In this document: in pieces, positions 27,193 through 36,955 of the stretch
Numbering within the stretch: position 1 is the first letter of the stretch
Layout: every line of letters starts with the position of its first letter
Assembly: GCA_001443545.1 (NCBI GenBank)
Contig: LMAD01000004.1
Coordinates: forward strand, 1-64,000
Source of the DNA: Acidimicrobiaceae bacterium RAAP-2
GTDB lineage: Bacteria; Actinomycetota; Acidimicrobiia; Acidimicrobiales; RAAP-2
Direction of reading: 5' to 3'
DNA length: 64,000 bases
Translations under genes and position numbers: made by a program
The notes under the pieces: model-generated
Seen by the model: the letters and a program-made list of their open reading frames with translations, nothing else
Database searches by the model: none
Told to the model about the DNA's origin: nothing

Positions 27193-28911
27193 TCACCGTC
27201 GAGGCGGGCGTGAACGCGGGGCGGGACCCCGGGGCGGCGCCGGTGGCGGCACTCGCGGATAGGCCACGACGCGCATCGTCTGGCGGCGCTGGCGGCGCCG
27301 GCGCAGGATCCGGCGCCGAGCGACGAGCGCGAGGATGAGCGCGAGGACGACGAGTCCGGCCAGCACCACCGTCGCCAGGGAGCGGACGCTCCCGAGCAGC
27401 GACCCCGCCGAGGTCGTGGTCGTCACCGGGGGAGCCGTGGTCGTTGGTGTGGCCGTCGTGGTCGTGGTCGGAACCGCCGACGCGAGGACGGCGGCGGCGA
27501 CCTTGGCCGCCGCGCAGCCCGGGGTCGGGGTGGCCGTGAGCACGGGCGGGTTCAGCGGGGCGTCGGGGAGGCCGAAGAGTTGGGTCGAGATGGCGTTGGC
27601 CATGATCGTCTCACCGCCGACGTTCGGGTGGAGGTGGTCGGGGTTGAAGTACGGCGCGAACGGCGTGTTCGGATTGCAGTCGCCGTTGTAGACGTCGCCC
27701 ATCACCGCGGCCAGGTTGATGACGCCGGTGAAGCCGGTCCTCGCCGACAAGAGCCACGTGTTCACCGCGCTCATGACGGCCTGCTCCGACGGTCCCCAGT
27801 ACTCGGCGAGATCGTGGTCCTGTTTGGTCGAGGTGGCGCGCGGGAGCAGGGTGATCGCGTAGACGTTGAGACCTCGCGCGCGAACCTGGGCCGCGACCGT
27901 GCGCAGTCCGGCCTCGATCGAGGCGGCCGTGCCGTAGGGCGGGATGGGGGCACCGGCCACGCCACCGGCGCCGAACCAGATGTCGTTCGTGCCGAGCAGA
28001 ACGATCACGTCCTTCGCGCCGGGCCAGGCGAGCGCGTCCCTCGCCAGCCGCGTGACCCCCGGTAGTCCACCCGACTTCATCGCGAAGGACCATTGCGGCG
28101 GGAAGACGGTCAGCGTGTTACCGGAAATCCCCTCGTTGACCACCGACATCTGTTGGGACGGCGGTAGTCGGTCGATCCGCTGCTGGAGCGCGTTCACCCA
28201 GCTGAAGCCGTTGTTCTCGTAGCCGTACCCGTCGGTGATGGAGTCGCCGAAGGCGACGATTGCGCCCTGGGCCGGCGAGTTGGCGATCGACACCCCCGAC
28301 AGCCATCGGATGAACGCGCCGGTCAGTTGCGGATTGAAACTCTGGCCCGTCGGGTCGGTCGTGCGGTCGCCGACGCTGTTGCTCGTCGCCCACGTGTCGA
28401 TGTTCCCGGTGCAGCAGTAGTGGACGCTCACCGTCGCCCACCCGTACACCGCGATGGAGACCGAGATCTTCTCGTTGGCGCGCACCGCCATGGCGATCGG
28501 GTCACTCGTCACCTGGCCGTTAGCGGGAATCGTTACTGCGCGATGACCGTGCGCGAAGGTCACGGGCACGATCGAGCCGGGCACGATGGCGACCCCCGAC
28601 TGATCGACCCCGACGGTGACGGCGCTGAAGGTGGTCGGGACGGCACTCCAGAGATTGGAGAAGGTCAGCTCGATCGAGTTTCCGGCGACGGCGACGGTCG
28701 CGACGTCGCGCACGGTCGAGTTGTACGTCGCACTGAGGGCGAGGTCCATTGGCGAGGTCCAGGTCACCTGCCAGCCCGACGCGGCGCCACTCCCCGGTGC
28801 CGCGATGGCCAATGCCCCGATCATGAAACCAGCGCTGACCAGGAGACGCGCTAAGCCCTTCACCCTCGGGGCCGGCCATCGCGTCAGACGGGCGGCGAGT
28901 GCGCGGCTCAC
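27193..28911 (-). CDS. secreted SGNH/GDSL hydrolase with C-terminal membrane anchor
   Basis: A 572-residue exported esterase/lipase-type protein. It has a signal sequence (about residues 18-48) and a beta-sandwich-like N-terminal domain. The SGNH catalytic blocks are FGDSITDGY (block I), GISGN, GTND and DHLHPN (catalytic Asp-His). A Thr-rich linker, one transmembrane helix near residue 535 and a basic Pro/Arg-rich tail complete it. GTG at 28911 is preferred because GGAGG lies 5 bp upstream. The substrate may be cell-wall acyl groups or lipids. Confidence 0.86.
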   Translation of the reverse strand: MSRALAARLTRWPAPRVKGLARLLVSAGFMIGALAIAAPGSGAASGWQVTWTSPMDLALSATYNSTVRDVATVAVAGNSIELTFSNLWSAVPTTFSAVTVGVDQSGVAIVPGSIVPVTFAHGHRAVTIPANGQVTSDPIAMAVRANEKISVSIAVYGWATVSVHYCCTGNIDTWATSNSVGDRTTDPTGQSFNPQLTGAFIRWLSGVSIANSPAQGAIVAFGDSITDGYGYENNGFSWVNALQQRIDRLPPSQQMSVVNEGISGNTLTVFPPQWSFAMKSGGLPGVTRLARDALAWPGAKDVIVLLGTNDIWFGAGGVAGAPIPPYGTAASIEAGLRTVAAQVRARGLNVYAITLLPRATSTKQDHDLAEYWGPSEQAVMSAVNTWLLSARTGFTGVINLAAVMGDVYNGDCNPNTPFAPYFNPDHLHPNVGGETIMANAISTQLFGLPDAPLNPPVLTATPTPGCAAAKVAAAVLASAVPTTTTTATPTTTAPPVTTTTSAGSLLGSVRSLATVVLAGLVVLALILALVARRRILRRRRQRRQTMRVVAYPRVPPPAPPRGPAPRSRPPRR

Positions 28912-29334
28912 CCTTTCCTCCACGGCCTAGTCAACAACGCTCGACCGCCCAGCGAGGGGGTGCCCACCAATTCGTTCGAGGTGATTCGTCGAGTCCATAG
29001 CCGCATAAGCCTACCGGTCGTGGTTCGTCGACCTCGGCCTTACGCGATTCGTCGACGTTCTGGCGACGACGCTTCGGGTGAACACGCTGGTTCGCGAGGT
29101 CCGTCGCGTGGCCGCCGAGTGGTTTGGTCGACTCACGGGTGACTCGTTCGGTGATCCTGGGACTGGGTCCCCCGATCGTCTCGTGCGCGATTCGCTGAGC
29201 GGGCCCGACCGGCGTGGATTCGTGGGAGGCCGCAACTGAAGAATCCATTAAGAAGTCGGTCGCGGGCGCGTTGACGACCACGACAATGGAGTCGTGGTCC
29301 TTCACCACGGGGATCGTGAAAGGTAGTTCGACCC
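28912..29334. other. 423-bp spacer with short ATTCGTCGA-type repeats
   Basis: No gene is supported. The motif (A/G)TTCGTCGA occurs three times at about 28983, 29024 and 29048. The segment should carry the promoters of the divergent SGNH hydrolase and SHOCT-domain genes. Confidence 0.5.
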
Positions 29335-29643
29335 ATGCCACCAGACTCACCACAACCAGGTTTCGGGGGCCCCTTCGGCGGCGGCGCGATGCACCACGCA
29401 CTCGGGCTGCGCGGGGGGCTCTTCCTCGTTTTCCTCGTCCTGCTCCTCGTCGTGGCGGTCGTCGCTTTGCTGCTCTCGGTCGCCAGTCGTCGCCGGGGTG
29501 CCACCGGCGCGACCGCGGCGAGTCAACGGGGGCCGTCCTTCGGAAGCGGTGCGCTGCGGATACTCGACGAGCGTCTGGCCCGTGGCGAGATCACCACCGA
29601 CGAGTACGCGAGTCGACGAAGCGTGCTGTCCGGTCAGGCCTAG
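29335..29643 (+). CDS. small membrane protein with SHOCT domain
   Basis: A 102-residue protein with a Gly/Pro-rich N-terminus, one transmembrane helix (about residues 28-50) and a C-terminal SHOCT motif, LRILDERLARGEITTDEYASRRSVL. SHOCT motifs are short C-terminal oligomerisation-like segments in membrane proteins. It starts at ATG 29335 with AAAGG upstream. Confidence 0.82.
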   Translation: MPPDSPQPGFGGPFGGGAMHHALGLRGGLFLVFLVLLLVVAVVALLLSVASRRRGATGATAASQRGPSFGSGALRILDERLARGEITTDEYASRRSVLSGQA

Positions 29644-29796
29644 TCGGCCCCTCGTACGATTCGATGCGCCCTCGCCGGGCGCACACCGCGCGAACGAGTC
29701 GGGCGTCGGCTGGTTCTGGCTCCCCGTGGGGACTACGATTTGCCCCAGGTTTGGGACGGCCGACGTGCTGGCCGTATCCAGTTCATGGGGGGCAAC

Positions 29797-30630
29797 ATGA
29801 AGATTCGCATCGGGCTGCGTTCTGCGGTGGCGCGAGCCAGCGCAATCGGCGTACTCGTCGCCACGACGGGCGTGGTGCCGCTGGCGTCGCCGGTGGGGGC
29901 GGCCACCTATTCCGGCTACGGGTACGACGCGTCGTATCCGCAAAACACGTCAACACCTCCCCCCAACCAGTCTTTCGCCATCATCGGCGTGGGGCACGGT
30001 CGGCCGTTCACCACGAACCAGTACGCGGGGAAGCAGTGGACCAACGCCCTAAAGTCCACTAACTCGACGACCCCGTCGTTGTACTTCAACACGGGCTACG
30101 CCCTGGCCTACGCGAAGTCCGACACCAGTGGCTGTACGACTGCGTCGTCGAGCTACACCCCGACTGGAATATCGGGGCACACCCTGTCCGCGATGCAGGC
30201 GGCCTGGGCGATCGGCTGCAGCGAAGCGGCCTGGGCGGTCAGCACCGAGCCAGCGGGTGCGCCGACGATGTGGTGGGCCGACATCGAGACCGGCAATAGC
30301 TGGTCCCGCAACTCCGCCCTCAACCAGGCCACGATCCTGGGGATGGCGACCGAAATCGAAGCCACCGGAGTGCCGTTCGGCATCTACTCCACGCCAACGA
30401 TGTGGACGTCTATCACCGGGACGGGATTCGCCGTTCCCGGGGTCGCCGGTGATTGGCAGGCCGGACTTCCCAATGGATGTCCGACAACGACGGCGGGCTT
30501 CACGTTGACGACCAGCACCACGTTGACGACCAGCACCACGTCCACGAACTCGCTCGCCCCGCTGCTGGTCGCTCAGACGGGCACCACCATCGTCGGGAAA
30601 ACCACCTACGACGTCGACGAGGCCTGTTAG
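29797..30630 (+). CDS. secreted glycoside-hydrolase-like (GH25/DUF1906-like) protein
   Basis: A 277-residue protein with a signal peptide (about residues 1-36) and a predicted TIM-barrel-like domain. Segments FAIIGVGHGRPF, PSLYFNTGYA, WWADIETGNSW and GIYSTPTMW resemble lysozyme-like GH25/DUF1906 domains, with Asp/Glu in WADIE as likely active-site residues. A tandem Thr/Ser-rich insertion near residue 240 comes from an 18-bp DNA duplication. ATG at 29797 follows GGGGGG. Confidence 0.7.
   Translation: MKIRIGLRSAVARASAIGVLVATTGVVPLASPVGAATYSGYGYDASYPQNTSTPPPNQSFAIIGVGHGRPFTTNQYAGKQWTNALKSTNSTTPSLYFNTGYALAYAKSDTSGCTTASSSYTPTGISGHTLSAMQAAWAIGCSEAAWAVSTEPAGAPTMWWADIETGNSWSRNSALNQATILGMATEIEATGVPFGIYSTPTMWTSITGTGFAVPGVAGDWQAGLPNGCPTTTAGFTLTTSTTLTTSTTSTNSLAPLLVAQTGTTIVGKTTYDVDEAC
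30501..30536 (+). repeat. 18-bp tandem duplication
   Basis: Two identical 18-bp units beginning CACGTTGACGACC encode the Thr/Ser repeat of the glycoside-hydrolase-like protein. Confidence 0.9.
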
Positions 30631-30711
30631 GACCAGTTCGGTTCGCTCATCGTGCTGTCGCGGTGACCCGCGTCGAGGCTTCGCGGTCCTAGACCTCGCA
30701 AAGTCAGTCGG

Positions 30712-31500
30712 TCAAGGTACGAGGATGCGCCGGAAGCGGCTGGCCGCGAGCCGTAGTCCGATGAAGGCGAGTGCGACGAGGTAGGCCGCGCGGCCGATCA
30801 TTACCCACTGGAACGAGCCGAGCGACAGGCCGCGCAAGAGTGCCGCCGACTGATAGAGCGGTGAGACGGCGACGAGCGCGCCGAGCCAGTGCGGGTAGAG
30901 CGAGATGGGAAAGAACGTCGCGGAGAAGAGGAAGAGGGGCAGCTGGACGAGGGTGACCAGGTCGAAGTCCTGCCACGACCGGATGTAGGTGCAGGCCGCG
31001 AGCCCCACGGCGCTGAAGGCGAAGCTCGTGAGGATCGCCGCCGGCCAGCACAGCACCACCCAGACGCTCCCCGCGTCGCCGAGCAGCACCATGCACACGA
31101 TGAAGGACGCGGCGTAGACGCTGGCGCGAGCGAGCGCCCACCACACCTCACCCAAGGCGACGTCGGTGACGTCCAGCGGCGTCGCGAGCACGGCGTCGTA
31201 GGAGTGGGAAATCTTGAGTCGGAAGAACGTGTTGAAGATCGTGTCAATCATCGCGCCGTTCATCGCCGAGGTCGCCAACATGCCCGGGGCGACGAAGGTG
31301 GCGTAACTGACGACTCGGCCGCCGACCGGCAAGGGTCCGACCAGATGATTGAGCCCGATACCGATACTGAGTAGGTAGAAGAGCGGTTCGAAGAAGCCCG
31401 AGATGAGCATGAGCCACTGCGACCGGTAGACCATGAGGTTGCGCTCGAATATTCGTACCGAGCGTCGCGAGCCGAAGCGCGGGAGCGTACGCGTCAGCAC
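30712..31500 (-). CDS. ABC-2 type transporter permease (second)
   Basis: A 262-residue membrane protein with six hydrophobic segments and the ABC-2 signature region (PLFLFSATFFPISLYP). It starts at GTG 31498-31500, overlapping the stop of the preceding permease by one base. With the upstream permease and ATPase it forms a daunorubicin/NodJ-type exporter. Sequence upstream in the same frame is an antisense-free artefact of the overlapping permease and is not included. Confidence 0.88.
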   Translation of the reverse strand: MLTRTLPRFGSRRSVRIFERNLMVYRSQWLMLISGFFEPLFYLLSIGIGLNHLVGPLPVGGRVVSYATFVAPGMLATSAMNGAMIDTIFNTFFRLKISHSYDAVLATPLDVTDVALGEVWWALARASVYAASFIVCMVLLGDAGSVWVVLCWPAAILTSFAFSAVGLAACTYIRSWQDFDLVTLVQLPLFLFSATFFPISLYPHWLGALVAVSPLYQSAALLRGLSLGSFQWVMIGRAAYLVALAFIGLRLAASRFRRILVP

Positions 31501-32297
31501 TAGTCCACCAACCGGCGTTGGAGGGACCATCGTCCCCAGAGGAAGCCGACGACCGACATCGAGCCCAACACGGTGAGGTGACCGACGGTCGCGAGCAGCG
31601 GCCAGTGGCCGAAGGCGGCCGAACGCGCGAGGGCGACCCCGTGATAGAGCGGCACGAACTGCACCAAGGGGCGCAGGTAGCCCGGGTAGGCGCTGACGGG
31701 GTAGAAGGTGGCCGAGAAGAGGAACATCGGGATGATGGCGAATCGGTAGATCGCGACGAAGGACGCGTCGGACTGTACGGCGGCGGCGTAGGCCACGAAG
31801 GGTGCGGCGAAGGCGAGCGTGATGAGCACGCCGATGAGGGGCAGCGTTAGGCCCCACCAAGACTGCAGGCCGCCGAAGGCGGCGATGACGATGGTGTAGA
31901 CCACCCCGGTGCCGAACGCTCGCGTCGTGACCCAGGACAGTTTGCCCACGAGGATGTCGCGTGGCTCGAGCGGGGACGCCACGGCGGCGTGGTAGGAGCG
32001 GACCCACTTCACCGCGGCCAACACTGGCCACAGCGACTCGCTCTCGCCGAGTTGCATCGTCGTCGTGGCGAGCAGACTCGGCGCGATGAAGTGCAGGTAG
32101 GTCTGGCCGTCGACGAGGCCGTGGTGCTTGGCGACCAGGTGGCCCACGCCGACACCGAGCGCCACCAGGTAGAAGATGGGGAACAACACGGTGCTCGCCA
32201 CGGACCCGCGCCACGTCTGGGCGTAGTAGGTCGCGTGATACCACCAACTTCGTCGCCAGCGGGGCCAACCGAGCCCGACGTCGTCTGATACCGACAC
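31500..32297 (-). CDS. ABC-2 type transporter permease (first)
   Basis: A 265-residue permease with six hydrophobic segments and the conserved FLFSATFYPVSAYPGYLRPLVQ region. It is paralogous to the downstream permease, so the exporter probably works as a heterodimer. It starts with GTG at 32297, 2 bp after the ATPase gene ends. Confidence 0.88.
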   Translation of the reverse strand: MSVSDDVGLGWPRWRRSWWYHATYYAQTWRGSVASTVLFPIFYLVALGVGVGHLVAKHHGLVDGQTYLHFIAPSLLATTTMQLGESESLWPVLAAVKWVRSYHAAVASPLEPRDILVGKLSWVTTRAFGTGVVYTIVIAAFGGLQSWWGLTLPLIGVLITLAFAAPFVAYAAAVQSDASFVAIYRFAIIPMFLFSATFYPVSAYPGYLRPLVQFVPLYHGVALARSAAFGHWPLLATVGHLTVLGSMSVVGFLWGRWSLQRRLVD

Positions 32298-32299
32298 CG

Positions 32300-33226
32300 T
32301 CAGTCCACCAGGGTGCGCCCGGTGAGACGCAAGAAGACGTCTTCGAGCGAACTGCGTCGCACGAAGGAGCTCATCGGGGTCAGTCGTTCGGCGTGGAGCT
32401 GACGCAAGGTGTCGTCACCCTCATCGACGTAGAGCAGTATCCGATCGGGCAGCACCTCGACCCGCTGTGCGAACGGCGCGAGTCGCGCGTGGAAGTCCTC
32501 GTGCGAGTCGGTGTCGAAGCGCAGTTCGAGGACCTCGCGCGTGGAGTGGTGCGCGATGAGCTCTCGGGGTGTACCGGTCGCCACGATCGTGCCGTGGTCC
32601 ATCACGACGAGGCGATCGCACAACTGCTCGGCCTCGTCCATGTAGTGGGTCGTGATGATCAACGTCACGCCTTCACGCTTCAGCCGGTAGAGACGGTCCC
32701 AGAGGAGGTGTCGCGCTTGGGGATCGAGTCCGGTTGTGGGCTCGTCCAAGATGAGGATCTCTGGCCGATTGACGAGGGCCCGGGCGATGGTGAGGCGGCG
32801 TTTCATGCCGCCCGAAAGCTCCTCCACCCGGTCGTCCGCGCGCTCGCTCAACTGCGCGAAGGCCAGGAGCTCGGTGGCACGCTCGCGCAGCGTCGAGCGA
32901 GGAATGTCGAAGTAGCGACCGAACATCTCGAGGTTGAGCCGTACCGATAACTCGAGTTCGAGGGTGTCCTCTTGGGGGACGACCCCGAGCCGTCCGCGAA
33001 TCTCGGGCCCGTCGGTGCGAGGGTCGAGTCCCAAGATCGTCAACTCGCCCGAGGTCGGCTGCGAGACCGCCGAGATCATGCGCATGGTGCTCGTCTTGCC
33101 GGCCCCGTTCGGGCCGAGAAACCCGAAGCTCTCTCCTCGCTCGATGGTGAAACTCACGCGATCGACCGCGGTGATCTCGTTGAATCGTTTGGAGAGCTCC
33201 CGGGCTGTGAGTACGAGGTCGACCAT
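32300..33226 (-). CDS. ABC transporter ATP-binding protein (drug/polysaccharide exporter type)
   Basis: A 308-residue ATPase of the NodI/DrrA type. Walker A is GPNGAGKTSTM, the signature is LSGGMKRRLTIARAL, Walker B is ILILDEPTTGLD, and the H-loop is in TTHYMDEAEQ. A C-terminal extension after residue 220 is typical of the group. ATG at 33226 follows a GGGGG stretch. It drives the two permeases encoded immediately downstream. Confidence 0.9.
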   Translation of the reverse strand: MVDLVLTARELSKRFNEITAVDRVSFTIERGESFGFLGPNGAGKTSTMRMISAVSQPTSGELTILGLDPRTDGPEIRGRLGVVPQEDTLELELSVRLNLEMFGRYFDIPRSTLRERATELLAFAQLSERADDRVEELSGGMKRRLTIARALVNRPEILILDEPTTGLDPQARHLLWDRLYRLKREGVTLIITTHYMDEAEQLCDRLVVMDHGTIVATGTPRELIAHHSTREVLELRFDTDSHEDFHARLAPFAQRVEVLPDRILLYVDEGDDTLRQLHAERLTPMSSFVRRSSLEDVFLRLTGRTLVD

Positions 33227-33460
33227 CAGGTCCACCCCCGAGGGATGGCACAGGGATCGACCGACCACCGACGCGTGACTACGTCCATCGATCCCCCCGG
33301 TTCCATCGCGAACTGTCTTGGACAGACTCGCTCCACGATACGTCGCCGTTCTACCGGCGCGATCGCCGAGCGTTACGCCGACGGCCCTACTCGTAACGGT
33401 GCACCGGCTCGTCACCGCTCGGGCCGCGTGCCTCGCGTGGACCGTGGTCGAATGCGCCGA

Positions 33461-34489
33461 CTAGTCGATGGCACGAGTGAGGATCCGAACGAGTGATGCG
33501 ACGGCCCGGGGGGTGACCACCCGGTGGGAGCGCACGACGAAGACTGCGAAGGTCTCGTCGGGCAGGAACTTGGACCGGAACTGATTGATGCGCGCGAAGT
33601 GGTACCGCCGGTCGAAGTACGCGAGCACGCGGTCGCCCAGTGGACCGAGCGCGTGTCGTCGCTCCTCGACACCGTCAGGGCGCCAAAAGGGGAGCGGTCC
33701 ATTGGTGGCCCATCGGAAACCCTCATCGCGAAAGGTGTCCAGTGCGAGGGCCATCGCGCCCTCCAACGCCCCTCGGGGGGCTCCCGGATCCCGAACGGGG
33801 TCTTGGAGGTACCACGCGGAGTCACTGACCGGTGTGCAGGTGATCGACGCGACAAGTCCGGTCCGCCCCTCACAGACGAAGTATCGGCGCAGGTGGGCCA
33901 GTTCGGTGAACTCGTTGCGCAAGAAGGAGTCGGTTCGCCGCTCACGGCGCTCCTGCTTCCAGCGCTCCTCGATGCGCTGCAGCCCGTCGAAGTCGGCGCG
34001 CGAAGCGAGGGGATGCGCTTCGCGCCAGCGATAGCCCAACGCGTTCGCGTGACTGCGAGCCCAGCGGACTTTCTGTCGCCGACCGCCTTGCAGGCTCCAC
34101 GATGGAAGATCGATCAGACATTCGGTCCCGATCCACGTGGCGTGCATGCCGAGGGCCTTCGCCGCATCGGCCGTCACCTCGTTGACCGGCACCACGAAGA
34201 GCTGCTTCTTCAACGTCTTCGCGTGGTTGAGCAACTGGGCGAGCAGCAGGCCTTGCTGGTCGGTCGTGGCAACCGGTGATCGCCACGAGACCAGGCAGTG
34301 GCGAGCTTCGAGGAAGGCGACGAAGCCCGACCGGTCGTCGTTCCAGATCACTTGCCAGGGGTCGGGCCCGAGCACGGCGTAATGCCCGGCTTCGGTGCCG
34401 AGAACGGCGAGGACGCGTGCGAGCTCGTCACTGACGTGCGCCGCCCACGTGAGCGACGGGTCACGGTGGGCATGGGTGCGAAACCGCAT
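33461..34489 (-). CDS. DUF2156 (phosphatidylglycerol lysyltransferase C-terminal-like) protein
   Basis: A 342-residue protein with the GNAT-like fold of the MprF/LysX C-terminal domain. Characteristic stretches are WYLQDPVRDPGAPRGALEGAMALALD and an ending RINQFRSKFLP, where homologues have the tRNA/lipid-handling core. It has no membrane domain of its own. It could be a soluble aminoacyltransferase, but the substrate is not evident. Its start is ATG 34489. Confidence 0.8.
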   Translation of the reverse strand: MRFRTHAHRDPSLTWAAHVSDELARVLAVLGTEAGHYAVLGPDPWQVIWNDDRSGFVAFLEARHCLVSWRSPVATTDQQGLLLAQLLNHAKTLKKQLFVVPVNEVTADAAKALGMHATWIGTECLIDLPSWSLQGGRRQKVRWARSHANALGYRWREAHPLASRADFDGLQRIEERWKQERRERRTDSFLRNEFTELAHLRRYFVCEGRTGLVASITCTPVSDSAWYLQDPVRDPGAPRGALEGAMALALDTFRDEGFRWATNGPLPFWRPDGVEERRHALGPLGDRVLAYFDRRYHFARINQFRSKFLPDETFAVFVVRSHRVVTPRAVASLVRILTRAID

Positions 34490-35373
34490 GGACTTAGTCG
34501 TCCTTTCGCCGCGAAATGGCCGTTATCGCCCACCAAACCGTTGCTGCACGTTACGGCAGCGCCCGGTATTGGTAGTTCGTTTCATCATACCTGGTTAATA
34601 CATATATTAGGCCAATGATCCGGTTCAGTGGCCGGCGTCGGGGACGTCGCGGGTTCGAGCCGCGGGTAAGTGGTATCAGCATGTGGTCTGCCACTATGCC
34701 GAGTTTGGCAGCACGAGTAAATAGGTAGGTCATGGAGGGTTGACCGTCGGTTGGGGCGGTGGCGGTAATGAGACTGCGGATGTGTTGAGCGAGTTCGGGA
34801 CTTCGGTGGGTGCTGTTCAGGCACTGGATGGCCCGGACCACGGCCAGCGGCGCAAGCAAGCTCACAATCGGGACTGTCGCGATTCTCGTCGAGATTCGGC
34901 GGGCGGTGAGTCACTCGGCGAGCCTCTTGCGTTCTTTGGGACGAGTGGGAGTGGGCATCCGATGATCATCGAGATCTGCTTTGCGTCCTCGGTGGCCTCG
35001 TCAGCATTTCGCGCAACGCATTCCAGATGGGTGCGAGCGAGAGCATGACCGCGGACGGCCCGGTAGTGCTGGCACTTGGGCTGAAACTCATTGGCATTGA
35101 GGTCGCTCGCCGAACCAGTGCTGCGATACCAGGGTAGGTGCGGCGCTCGCTGATTATCGCCGGGATCGAGCTGGGCTACGACTACTACTCGCTAGACCAA
35201 TGGGCAACGTCTCGTAACAGCTCCGGCTCGCTCGGCTCAGTGGGTACCGGTCTCCGGGTGTGCTGCGTTGGCGACGTTCTGGTGATTCTGGCCGATATTG
35301 GACCGAAGAGCTCCGAACGTCGGGCGAAACGGGCCCTGGCGACGTCGTTCGGTGCGAATTCTCCGCTGGTCGC
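34490..35373. other. 884-bp segment with decayed coding sequence, no intact gene
   Basis: Short protein-like stretches occur in different frames: plus-strand segments around 34840-35000 and 35138-35330, and a minus-strand segment around 34560-34860. None has a matching start and length. It looks like the eroded left edge of the accessory island. A perfect small inverted repeat CGCGG/CCGCG around GTTCGAG lies near 34650. Confidence 0.5.
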
Positions 35374-35868
35374 TCAGGGCGGTGTGGGTGCGTTACCCCG
35401 GCGCCCGAAGATGCGCCCGAAGACGATGAACTTTGCCACCCAGAGAATGGCGAAGAAGAAGAGGTTCGCCCCTGACACGACGGCGGTGTTGAACAGGTGG
35501 CTCCAGTGGTGGGTCACGACTACGGTGCGCGTGAGGATCGCGCCGAACTGGGAGAGCCCGATGCTCGTCAATGCCGTTATCCAGAAGGGCAGCACCTCAC
35601 GGCGCCAGTGACTGCGGCCACGCTGTTCCCAGGTCCAGATGCGATGCAGGTAGTAGGCGGGTAGTGCCGCGACCACGTTGCCGATCAGTGTGGCTCCCGT
35701 CACCGAACCAACGGCTCCGGTTCCGTAGAGCGCCGCGATCAGCGTCAACGAGAAGACCGTCGTCATCCCCGAGACCAGCACGTAACGCACGTACTTGCGA
35801 CCTGACGATGACCGAGTCCATTCCGTTAGCTTGGCCACGCGGCTGAGCCCCTCGGGGGGCCCGCTCAT
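35374..35868 (-). CDS. GtrA family membrane protein
   Basis: A 164-residue protein with four transmembrane helices and the GtrA features: RYVLVSGMTTVFSLTL in helix 1, NVVAALPAYYLHRIWTW, and a C-terminal FAILWVAKFIVFGRIF. GtrA proteins move lipid-linked sugars across the membrane or support such flipping in glycosylation pathways. No glycosyltransferase partner remains next to it; decayed sequence lies on both sides. Confidence 0.88.
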   Translation of the reverse strand: MSGPPEGLSRVAKLTEWTRSSSGRKYVRYVLVSGMTTVFSLTLIAALYGTGAVGSVTGATLIGNVVAALPAYYLHRIWTWEQRGRSHWRREVLPFWITALTSIGLSQFGAILTRTVVVTHHWSHLFNTAVVSGANLFFFAILWVAKFIVFGRIFGRRGNAPTPP

Positions 35869-36366
35869 CGCAACCTCGGTTGAGTGGTCACCCAGTCGAC
35901 AGTACCGTTGAGGTCCTCGCGATGGTCCAGACCGCGGGCGAAACGGCGGGCGTCGAGTAGTCGAATTGCACTTTCCTCACCACATCAGCGTCGGACGCCG
36001 ACATCGACACGAGGCGGTGATCACCTTGTTGGCGGATCTGGATGTTCGCGTCGACTCCGTGGAGGGCAAACTGCTCCGGCATTTCACGCTGGATCTAGCC
36101 CGGGGCTATCAAGCCAGGTCAGAGATAGTCTCTGAGGGTTCAACTGTCGCAGCAATCCTGAGACATCACCGTCGTGGGCCGTTCGCGAAACCGTCGTCAC
36201 CTGCTACATCGTGGCATCAATTCGTGGCGCTTCCTCCGCAAAGGATCGAAAATTCCTCTCGGTCTGCTCACAACCAAAACTGTAAGCCTTTTCATGGCGT
36301 TTCGGTCGGACTTGAAACCTGCGCCCTTGCGCTGGCCGAACACATCGCCAGGAGTATCTTTCAGAT
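35869..36366. other. 498-bp intergenic segment with transposase remnant
   Basis: Apart from the IS481-like remnant listed next, I see no intact gene, promoter or repeat that I can name. Confidence 0.5.
35966..36120 (+). pseudogene. C-terminal remnant of an IS481-like transposase
   Basis: About 50 codons read VGRRHRHEAVITLLADLDV, then EGKLLRHFTLDLARGYQAR. That is the pattern seen at the extreme C-terminus of actinobacterial IS481 transposases (LLRxxTLDPxRxYQ). The integrase core with its DDE residues is missing, so this is a 3' fragment only. Confidence 0.5.
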
Positions 36367-36672
36367 ATGGAGTCGAAGCATCTGCCAACGAGGTATCACG
36401 TCACGCATAGTTGCGGCCATCAGGCGTGGTGGGAGAACGAGGAGATCGCCGCGACGGTCCATACGCAGCCGTGCCCATGGTGCGGGGCCGAGACAGGAAC
36501 GTTCGCACCCTACGGAATCCTTGAAACCGTTGTCGGTCGGATTTATCCCTCGCCAAGCATGGTCGGTGAAGATGACCTCGCTGATCCAGAGGCTGAGATC
36601 ACCATCATCCATCGCGCCGACGAAGCGTGCTGTAAAGGGGTCATCATGCCTCCGTTCGAAGGCACTCGATAG
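36367..36672 (+). CDS. small putative zinc-ribbon protein
   Basis: A 101-residue protein with HSCGH and CPWCG motifs early on and a lone CC near the end, so it could bind zinc. The family is not recognised. An AGGAG lies upstream but about 12 bp away. It converges on the four-gene operon that includes the SMC-like ATPase. Confidence 0.55.
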   Translation: MESKHLPTRYHVTHSCGHQAWWENEEIAATVHTQPCPWCGAETGTFAPYGILETVVGRIYPSPSMVGEDDLADPEAEITIIHRADEACCKGVIMPPFEGTR

Positions 36673-36761
36673 ACGACAGAGCGGTGACAGACGGCTTCTC
36701 TGCGCTCTCAGGGTTGTTCGGGTAAATATTCCTTTTGCCACGCCTTCGAGCCATGGCTCGA

Positions 36762-36953
36762 TTATGCGCCAACGCTTCTAATCGGCACTGCGACGTGGTC
36801 ATCAGCCGGTCGCTCGCGGTGAATCCAGTCGCCTTCGTTCCACGATTTGTCCCATCTATGGACTGGTCCATCGACGAGAACCAACACCGCTCCACACTCC
36901 GCGCAACGGTCCTTGTCGATGTTCTTTCCGTAGCCGACTTTCTTGGCAGTCAT
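36762..36953 (-). CDS. small CxxC protein, last gene of the ATPase-nuclease operon
   Basis: A 63-residue protein with CAECG at residues 17-21 and several His/Trp (HRWDKSWNEGDWIH) that could complete a metal site. It begins 2 bp after the nuclease gene stops, so it is probably translated by coupling. No function is recognised. The short spacing argues it belongs to the same system. Confidence 0.6.
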   Translation of the reverse strand: MTAKKVGYGKNIDKDRCAECGAVLVLVDGPVHRWDKSWNEGDWIHRERPADDHVAVPIRSVGA

Positions 36954-36955
36954 GT

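Noticed and set aside
31501..32268. Upstream extension of the second ABC permease
   Set aside because: It is a shifted frame of the first permease, rich in Arg; the GTG at 31500 coupled to the first permease is the natural start.
34640..34665. Possible tRNA T-arm (GGTTCGAGCC)
   Set aside because: The stem does not pair in the tRNA register, and no acceptor, D-arm or anticodon arm could be found around it.
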